Shown one piece after another: positions 17,212 through 23,173 of a stretch of DNA of 64,000 nt. Numbering within the stretch: position 1 is the first letter of the stretch; each line of letters begins with the position of its first letter. The notes beneath the pieces were generated by a model, which saw nothing but the letters and a program-made list of their open reading frames with translations, made no database searches and was not told where the DNA came from. The position numbers were made by a program, and so were the translations under genes. The stretch is from Streptomyces changanensis (GTDB lineage Bacteria; Actinomycetota; Actinomycetes; Streptomycetales; Streptomycetaceae), in NCBI RefSeq assembly GCF_024600715.1, contig NZ_CP102332.1, forward strand, positions 4,402,001-4,466,000, read 5' to 3'.

Positions 17212-17951
17212 CCAGGACCGGCACCAATCTGTCGGCCACCGGCGCGGAGCGGCTCGGGTTCGGCGTCCCCGGCTACGCCCACCCGCTCCTCGCGCCCGTC
17301 GAGTGGGCGGAGCTGACCCGGCCGGGCGCCCCGGTGCACTGGGCCGTCCTCAACGTCGCGGACGGCCCCGGCGTCCGGCCCGACCCCCACTGCCTGGAGG
17401 CCGCGGGCCGGCTGCGCAACGCCGGCATCCGGATCCTCGGCCTCCTCGACCTGGTCGGCGGCGCCCGCCCCTTCGGGGACAGCGTCTCCGAGGCCCACCG
17501 GTACCTCGACTGGTACCGCGTGGACGGCTTCTTCCTGGACCGCTGTCCCACGGAGCGGGCAGACCTGCCCGCGGCGCGGCGGCTGACCGCGACCCTGGAG
17601 TCCGTCCTCGACCGGCCCGACGGGTGCCACCTGGTCCTCGGGCACGGTCGTCACCCGTACCCGGGATACGCCGAGATCGCCGACCAGCTGGTCACCTTCT
17701 CCGGGCCGTGGACGGAATACCGCTGGTCACAGGTGGCGGAGTGGACCGCCGACCACCCGCCGGAGCGGTTCGCGCACTTCGTCCACGGGGTGCCGCGCAC
17801 CCACCTGGACGAGGCGGTGCGGATCGCCCGGTGGCAGGGCGCGGGGACGATCTTCTTCACGGACCGCACCGGACAAACCGACCCGTTCGCGGCGCTGCCC
17901 GGCTACTGGGACGAAATCGTCTCGCAGATCGGACCAGGTGTCTCGGAATGA
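17199..17951 (+). CDS. spherulin-4 / GH135-like glycoside hydrolase family protein
   Basis: The 250-residue protein fits the spherulation-specific family 4 TIM-barrel pattern. It has FGVPGYAHPL, HWAVLNVADGPGVRPDPHCLEAA, an internal GIRILGLLDL strand and, decisively, YLDWYRVDGFFLDRCP with the acidic residue at the barrel's active end. Fungal Sph3 members (GH135) cleave galactosaminogalactan. Unlike those secreted enzymes, this protein has no signal peptide and would act in the cytoplasm or leave by another route. GTG at 17199 overlaps the epimerase end by 13 bp. An activity on N-acetylgalactosamine-containing glycans is inferred from family and context. Confidence 0.78.
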   Translation: MPHLTRTGTNLSATGAERLGFGVPGYAHPLLAPVEWAELTRPGAPVHWAVLNVADGPGVRPDPHCLEAAGRLRNAGIRILGLLDLVGGARPFGDSVSEAHRYLDWYRVDGFFLDRCPTERADLPAARRLTATLESVLDRPDGCHLVLGHGRHPYPGYAEIADQLVTFSGPWTEYRWSQVAEWTADHPPERFAHFVHGVPRTHLDEAVRIARWQGAGTIFFTDRTGQTDPFAALPGYWDEIVSQIGPGVSE

Positions 17952-17983
17952 GAAGGGCCGTGGCAGTGTTACGGGACATGTAG
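17948..17983 (+). CDS. 11-codon mini-ORF with a TTA codon
   Basis: An ATG overlapping the stop of the spherulin-4-like gene (ATGA) opens a frame encoding MRRAVAVLRDM, whose leucine codon 8 is the rare TTA. TTA is read only by the bldA tRNA in Streptomyces. The frame ends inside the hairpin at 17971-18010, 54 bp before moeZ. It has no ribosome site of its own and would depend on re-initiation. It may be a chance frame. Confidence 0.25.
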   Translation: MRRAVAVLRDM

Positions 17984-18010
17984 TCCCCGCCCGCGCGGGG
18001 GTAGTCCCGT
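17971..18010 (+). terminator. nested hairpin between glycan cluster and moeZ
   Basis: Outer arms ACGGGAC (17971-17977) and GTCCCGT (18004-18010) enclose an inner CCCCGC/GCGGGG stem. The structure follows the spherulin-4-like gene and precedes moeZ by 27 bp. It is either a terminator of the cluster or part of the moeZ leader. Confidence 0.5.
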
Positions 18011-18036
18011 ACTGACATACGACCAACGGAGTCCCC

Positions 18037-19215
18037 GTGTCGCTGCCACCCCTGGTCGAGCCGGCTGCCGAGCTCACCGTAGACGAGGTCCGCAGGTACT
18101 CCCGCCATCTGATCATCCCGGACGTCGGGATGGACGGACAGAAGCGGCTGAAGAACGCCAAGGTGCTCTGTGTCGGCGCCGGCGGTCTCGGCTCGCCCGC
18201 GCTGATGTACCTGGCCGCGGCGGGCGTCGGCACGCTCGGCATCGTGGAGTTCGACGAGGTCGACGAGTCGAACCTGCAGCGCCAGATCATCCACAGCCAG
18301 GCGGACATCGGCCGCTCGAAGGCGGAGTCGGCGCGTGACACGGTCAAGGGCATCAACCCCTACGTCGACGTCATCCTCCACGAGGAGCGGCTCGAGGCCG
18401 AGAACGTGATGGAGATCTTCGGCCAGTACGACCTGATCGTCGACGGCACGGACAACTTCGCCACGCGCTACCTCGTCAACGACGCCTGCGTGCTGCTGAA
18501 CAAGCCGTACGTGTGGGGCTCGATCTACCGCTTCGACGGCCAGGCGTCGGTCTTCTGGTCCGAGTACGGGCCCTGCTACCGCTGCCTCTACCCGGAGCCG
18601 CCGCCGCCGGGCATGGTCCCGTCCTGCGCCGAGGGCGGTGTCCTGGGCGTGCTCTGCGCGTCCATCGGCTCCATCCAGGTCACCGAGGCGATCAAGGTCC
18701 TGGCCGGCGTGGGCGACCCGCTGGTCGGCCGGCTGATGATCTACGACGCCCTGGAGATGCAGTACCGCCAGGTCAAGGTCCGCAAGGACCCGGACTGCGC
18801 CGTCTGCGGGGAGAACCCGACCGTCACCGAGCTCATCGACTACGAGGCCTTCTGCGGCGTCGTCTCCGAGGAGGCCCAGGAGGCGGCGGCCGGCTCCACG
18901 ATCACTCCGAAGCAGCTCAAGGAGTGGATCGACGACGGCGAGAACATCGACATCATCGACGTCCGCGAGGTCAACGAGTACGAGATCGTCTCGATCCCCG
19001 GCGCCCGGCTGATCCCGAAGAACGAGTTCCTGATGGGCAACGCCCTCCAGGACCTGCCCCAGGACCGGAAGATCGTCTTGCATTGCAAGACGGGTGTCCG
19101 CAGTGCGGAAGTCCTGGCGGTGCTGAAGTCGGCCGGGTTCGCGGACGCGGTGCACGTCGGCGGCGGCGTCATCGGCTGGGTCAACCAGATCGAACCCGAC
19201 AAGCCGGTCTACTGA
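18037..19215 (+). CDS. moeZ: adenylyltransferase/sulfurtransferase MoeZ
   Basis: The 392-residue protein fuses an E1-like ThiF/MoeB domain with a C-terminal rhodanese domain. The first has the nucleotide site CVGAGGLGSPAL, the Zn-binding pairs CYRC and CAVC, and DNLQRQ-type loop residues (ESNLQRQIIHSQ). The rhodanese domain carries the persulfide Cys in LHCKTGVRS. Family members adenylate and thiocarboxylate small sulfur carriers for molybdopterin, thiamine, cysteine and some secondary-metabolite pathways, and Streptomyces typically uses one shared MoeZ. GTG at 18037 has GGAG 7 nt upstream. A terminator hairpin follows at 19239. Confidence 0.95.
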   Translation: MSLPPLVEPAAELTVDEVRRYSRHLIIPDVGMDGQKRLKNAKVLCVGAGGLGSPALMYLAAAGVGTLGIVEFDEVDESNLQRQIIHSQADIGRSKAESARDTVKGINPYVDVILHEERLEAENVMEIFGQYDLIVDGTDNFATRYLVNDACVLLNKPYVWGSIYRFDGQASVFWSEYGPCYRCLYPEPPPPGMVPSCAEGGVLGVLCASIGSIQVTEAIKVLAGVGDPLVGRLMIYDALEMQYRQVKVRKDPDCAVCGENPTVTELIDYEAFCGVVSEEAQEAAAGSTITPKQLKEWIDDGENIDIIDVREVNEYEIVSIPGARLIPKNEFLMGNALQDLPQDRKIVLHCKTGVRSAEVLAVLKSAGFADAVHVGGGVIGWVNQIEPDKPVY

Positions 19216-19238
19216 CCTGACCGCCCGCCCGGGCCCAG

Positions 19239-19264
19239 GGGGCCGGACCGCTCGGTCCGGCCCC
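19239..19264 (+). terminator. moeZ terminator
   Basis: A perfect 11-bp stem (ggggccggacc with ggtccggcccc, loop GCTC) lies 23 bp after the moeZ stop and is followed by TTT. Confidence 0.8.
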
Positions 19265-19407
19265 TTTGCCGTCCCCGGGCCCCTGCCGTGCCGTGCGTGC
19301 GCGTGCCGTGCCCGTGCCCGCTCCAGCGCGGGCGGGGCGGGGCACGGGACGCCGGGGCGGGAGGCCGGGGGTCCGGTGGCCGGGGTGGGGCGTCGCGGGC
19401 GGGTGGG

Positions 19408-20997
19408 TCAGGAACAGGTCGTGCCGTCCTGGGGGACCTTGGCTCGGAGCAGGTAGTCGTCGACCGTCCGCGTCACGCAGGGCGACGAGCCGTACGCGCC
19501 GTGCCCCTCGCCCTTGTTCGTGACGAGCACGCCGACGCCGTCGCCCAGACCGTCCGCCATCCGGCGGGCGCCCTCGTACGGGGTCGCCGGGTCGCCCGTC
19601 GTGCCGACCACCAGGATCGGGCCCGCGCCCGGTGCGCTCACGTCCTGCGTCGAGCCCTCGCCCTTCACGGGCCAGTCCGCGCACCAGCCGGCCGTGTCCC
19701 ACGCGAGGAACGCGCCGAACACCGGCGATATGCGGCGGAACTCCGGCAGCAGTGCCTTCGCCTCGGCGGCCGTCGGGCGCTGGTCGCTGTCGGCGCAGGA
19801 GATCGCCCGCTGCGCGTGGCTGTCCGTGCCGTAGCTGCCGTCCGTGTCACGGTCGTTGTACATGTCCGCCAGGCGCAGCAGGGCGTCGCCCCGGCCGTCC
19901 TCGGCCTCCTCCAGCGCCTCCGTCAGCAGCGGCCAGCTGCTCTCCGAGTACAGCGGCAGGACGATGCCGGTCAGCGCCAGGCCCTCCGTCAGCTTCCGCC
20001 CACCGGTCGTGGGCAGCGGCTGCCCGTCGAGCCGCTCCAGCAGCCGGGCCACGCGCGCGGTCCCGGCGGCGGCGCCCTCGCCGGTCGACGTGAAGTAGTT
20101 GTTCAGCGCCCGCTGGAAGCCCGTCGTCTGGTGCCGCGCGTGACCCTTGGTGTCGGCGGTCGGGTCGACCACCGCGTCCAGCACCGTCCGGCCGGCGTTC
20201 CCCGGGAACAGGTGCGCGTACGCCGCGCCGAGCTGTGTGCCGTACGAGACGCCGAAGTAGTGCAGCTTCGCGTCCCCGAGCACGTGCCGCAGCACGTCCA
20301 TGTCGCGGGCGGTGTTGCTGGTGGTGACGTGGGCGATGAGCCGGCCCGAGCGGCGGGCGCAGCCGGCCCCGAAGTCGGCGCCGTCCTTCAGGTACGCCGC
20401 CTCCTCGGCCGGCGTGTCCGGTGTGAGGTCCGCGCGCGCCTCGGACGCGGCCTGCTCCTCGTCGGAGCGGCACACGACCGCCGAACTCCCGCCGACGCCG
20501 CGCGGGTCGAAGCCGACCAGGTCGTAGCGGGCGTTGAGCGCGTCGTAGTCCGGGGCGAAGTCCGGCAGCATCTCCACCCCGGAGGCGCCGGGGCCGCCGA
20601 AGTTGAACAGCAGCGAGCCGATCCGCCCGCTCCGGTCGCGCGCCTCCTTGCGGATCAGCGCCACCGACAGCGTCTCGCCCTGGGGCTTCGCGTAGTCCAG
20701 CGGCACCTTCACGCTCGCGCACCGCCACGACGCGCCCGGCGCGTCACCGCCCTCCGGCGCCTCGCACGACTGCCACTTCGGCTTCTGGCCGGTCAGCGAG
20801 GCCGGCAGGGTCGGCATCCCCGCCGTAGTACCGGGCCGGCCGGGCGCAGTGCTCGCCGACCCGCCCGGCGTCGCGCCGCTCCCGCCGCTCGCGGCACCGC
20901 CACCGCTCCCGCCGTCCCCGGCCTGGCAGCCGCTGGCCAGCCCGGCCACCACGGCCGCCGTGGCCACGATCGCCACGGCTCGTACACGCATCGTCAT
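19408..20997 (-). CDS. secreted lipoprotein alpha/beta hydrolase (tripeptidyl aminopeptidase family)
   Basis: The 529-residue precursor has a lipoprotein signal (RVRAVAIVATAAVVAGLASGC) followed by a Gly/Ser-rich linker. An S33-type alpha/beta hydrolase comes next: oxyanion FNFGGPGASG, nucleophile elbow GVSYGTQLG, Asp in GTTGDPATPYEGA and His in NKGEGHGAYGSS. Streptomyces tripeptidyl aminopeptidases of this layout release tripeptides from the N-termini of secreted proteins. Two Met codons are possible; I use 20997, with GGGGGA just upstream, and 20991 is equally plausible. A paralogue with the same architecture lies immediately upstream in the same direction, indicating local duplication. Confidence 0.88.
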   Translation of the reverse strand: MTMRVRAVAIVATAAVVAGLASGCQAGDGGSGGGAASGGSGATPGGSASTAPGRPGTTAGMPTLPASLTGQKPKWQSCEAPEGGDAPGASWRCASVKVPLDYAKPQGETLSVALIRKEARDRSGRIGSLLFNFGGPGASGVEMLPDFAPDYDALNARYDLVGFDPRGVGGSSAVVCRSDEEQAASEARADLTPDTPAEEAAYLKDGADFGAGCARRSGRLIAHVTTSNTARDMDVLRHVLGDAKLHYFGVSYGTQLGAAYAHLFPGNAGRTVLDAVVDPTADTKGHARHQTTGFQRALNNYFTSTGEGAAAGTARVARLLERLDGQPLPTTGGRKLTEGLALTGIVLPLYSESSWPLLTEALEEAEDGRGDALLRLADMYNDRDTDGSYGTDSHAQRAISCADSDQRPTAAEAKALLPEFRRISPVFGAFLAWDTAGWCADWPVKGEGSTQDVSAPGAGPILVVGTTGDPATPYEGARRMADGLGDGVGVLVTNKGEGHGAYGSSPCVTRTVDDYLLRAKVPQDGTTCS

Positions 20998-21223
20998 CCG
21001 TCCCCCAGAGCTTCCCGGACGAATCCGGCACCCCACCTGTGGAACGCCATCGTAGGTGCCGCCACCGTCGGCCCTCCCGGCCTGTGGAAAACCCTGGCCG
21101 GCGGACATCTCACGGACCCCGTCGCACCCCGCACGGACCGGCTGCCCGCTCACGGACGGACCGCTCATGGACGGATCGCTCACGGATGGACCTCCCGCGG
21201 ACGATCCCTCCTGCATCGGCCGC

Positions 21224-22903
21224 TCACGGACAGACCGTGCCGGATGCCGGGACCTTGCCGGAGAGCAGGTACGCGTTCACGATCCGCTGCACACAGGCGT
21301 CGCCGCCGTTGTACGCGCCGTGGCCCTCGCCCCGGTACGTCACCTCGATGCCGATGCCCTTGCCGAGCGCCTTCGCCATGGCCCGCGCGCCCGCGAACGG
21401 CGTCGCCGGGTCGCCGGTGGTGCCGATCACCAGGATGGGCGGCGCGCCGGGCGCGGCGACGTCGGGGTGGTCCCAGGTGCCCGGTACGGGCCACTGGCCG
21501 CACGAGAGCAGCCCCCAGGCCAGGAAGTCGCCGAAGACCGGCGACGCCGCGCGGAACTCCGGCAGCTTCTCCCGTACCTGCTCCGCGGTGAACCGGGTCT
21601 TGTCGTCGACGCAGTTGATCGCCGCGTTCGCCGCCTGGAGGTTGGTGTAGCGGCCGCTCTCGTCGCGGCCGTTCATGGAGTCGGAGAGGGCCAGCAGCAG
21701 CGCGCCGTTGCCGCCGTCGGCCTCGTCGAGGCCCTGTTCGAGGTACCGCCAGTACTCCTTGGAGTACAGGGCCTGCGCGATGCCGTTGGCGGCCTGCGTC
21801 TGGGTGAGCCGGCGCTCGCCGATCCCGCGGATGGGCCGTTCGTCGAGCCGCGCCAGCAGGTCCACGACGAACTGCTCGATCTCCGCGGGCGTGCTGCCGG
21901 GCAGGGCGCAGTCGTCACCCTGGTCGAGGCAGTCGCGGGCGAAGTTGCGCAGCGCCAGCTGGAAGCCCTTCGCCTGGCCGAGCGACCCCGGCACGGCGGT
22001 CGCCGTCGGGTCGACGACCGCGTCGAACACGGCCCGGCCGACGCGGCGCGGGAACAGGTGCGCGTAGACGCCGCCCAGTTCGGTCCCGTAGGAGATGCCG
22101 AAGTAGTACAGCTTGTCGTCGCCCAGTACGCGCCGCATGAGGTCCAGGTCACGGGCCGCGTTGCGGGTGCCGACGTACGGCAGCACCTCGCCGGACCTCT
22201 CCTCGCACGCGTCGGCGTACTCCTTCAGCCCGTCCCGGAGGGCCTTCACCTCGCCGGCGTCGTCGGGCGTGGCGTCTTGGGCGTAGAAGGCGTCCAGCTC
22301 GCGGTCGTCCAGGCACTCCACGCCGCCGCTCTGCCCCACCCCGCGCGGGTCGAAGCTGACCAGGTCGTAGCGGGTGCGCAGGGCCGCGTAGTCGGGTGCG
22401 AACGACGGCAGGGCGGAGATGCCGGAGCCGCCGGGGCCGCCGAAGTTGAAGACGAGCGACCCGATCCGCTTCGCCCCGTCCCGGGCGGGGGCGCGGATGA
22501 GGGCCAGCTCGACGGTGTCGCCGCCCGGCTTGTCGTAGTCCAAGGGCGCGTCCATGAAGGCGCACTGCCACTTCGTGCCGTCCGGCAGCGGCGACGGCGC
22601 GGTGGCACCGCCCTCGGCGGCCGTGGGAGGCGTGCACGGCTTCCACGTCAGCTTCTGCGCGGCGAGCTCGTCCAGCGTGCCCCGGTCCGCGTCCGCGCCG
22701 TCGTCCCCGCCGCCGCAGCCCGCCGCGGTACCGGCGAGGAGGACGGCGGCGGCGAGCACCGCGGTCCGCCGCCGCGCGTCGGCGGTACGTCCGGCATCAT
22801 CCCTGGTACGCCCGGCACCCGTGGTACGTCCGGTACCCGTGCTACCCCCGGCCCCCGTGGTAGGCGCCGTACCCGCGGTGGACGCCGCCTTCGGGACCGG
22901 CAT
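21224..22903 (-). CDS. secreted lipoprotein alpha/beta hydrolase (tripeptidyl aminopeptidase family), second copy
   Basis: This paralogue of the neighbouring peptidase has lipobox LAGTAAGC, oxyanion FNFGGPGGSG, nucleophile elbow GISYGTELGG, Asp in GTTGDPATPFAGA and His in RGEGHGAYNGG. Cysteines near the C-terminus (DACVQR, GTVCP) match those in the paralogue and probably form a disulfide. The start is uncertain. ATG at 22903 leaves about 45 residues before the signal core, and ATG at 23083 would add 60 more, all encoded by degenerate Thr/Ala/Arg repeats. Either is unusual for a Sec lipoprotein. The protein acts outside the membrane. Confidence 0.83.
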   Translation of the reverse strand: MPVPKAASTAGTAPTTGAGGSTGTGRTTGAGRTRDDAGRTADARRRTAVLAAAVLLAGTAAGCGGGDDGADADRGTLDELAAQKLTWKPCTPPTAAEGGATAPSPLPDGTKWQCAFMDAPLDYDKPGGDTVELALIRAPARDGAKRIGSLVFNFGGPGGSGISALPSFAPDYAALRTRYDLVSFDPRGVGQSGGVECLDDRELDAFYAQDATPDDAGEVKALRDGLKEYADACEERSGEVLPYVGTRNAARDLDLMRRVLGDDKLYYFGISYGTELGGVYAHLFPRRVGRAVFDAVVDPTATAVPGSLGQAKGFQLALRNFARDCLDQGDDCALPGSTPAEIEQFVVDLLARLDERPIRGIGERRLTQTQAANGIAQALYSKEYWRYLEQGLDEADGGNGALLLALSDSMNGRDESGRYTNLQAANAAINCVDDKTRFTAEQVREKLPEFRAASPVFGDFLAWGLLSCGQWPVPGTWDHPDVAAPGAPPILVIGTTGDPATPFAGARAMAKALGKGIGIEVTYRGEGHGAYNGGDACVQRIVNAYLLSGKVPASGTVCP

Positions 22904-23060
22904 CGCTCCCGCGGTACCCGCCCCGGCGATGCGCGCCGTGCCCCCGGTGCGCGCCGTGTCCGCCGTACGCGCCGTGTCCGCCGTACGCGCCGTGCCTGCG
23001 GTGCGCCTGGTGCGGGAGGTACGCCAGGGGGCCGACATGCGCCAGAGGGCGGTCGTGCGC
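22900..23060. repeat. degenerate repeat tract upstream of the second peptidase
   Basis: Short repeats of about 18 bp (core cgtacgcgccgtgtccgc) at 22950-23010 grade into less regular copies on both sides. They lie where the 5' end of the peptidase gene or its leader would be. They make the true start ambiguous and could expand or contract. Confidence 0.6.
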
Positions 23061-23173
23061 CGGGGGACGCGAGAGGTGGGCATGCGACCATCGTCGGCGT
23101 GCCCGAGCCGGCCCGCCCGTGACGGGCGCCCATGCGGGTGGCGGCCCGCCGCCCCGGCAGGCCCCGGCGCCCC

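Noticed and set aside
18037..19215. Reading MoeZ as a dedicated member of the upstream glycan cluster
   Set aside because: A hairpin separates them and MoeZ is a shared housekeeping sulfur-transfer enzyme; adjacency alone does not link them.
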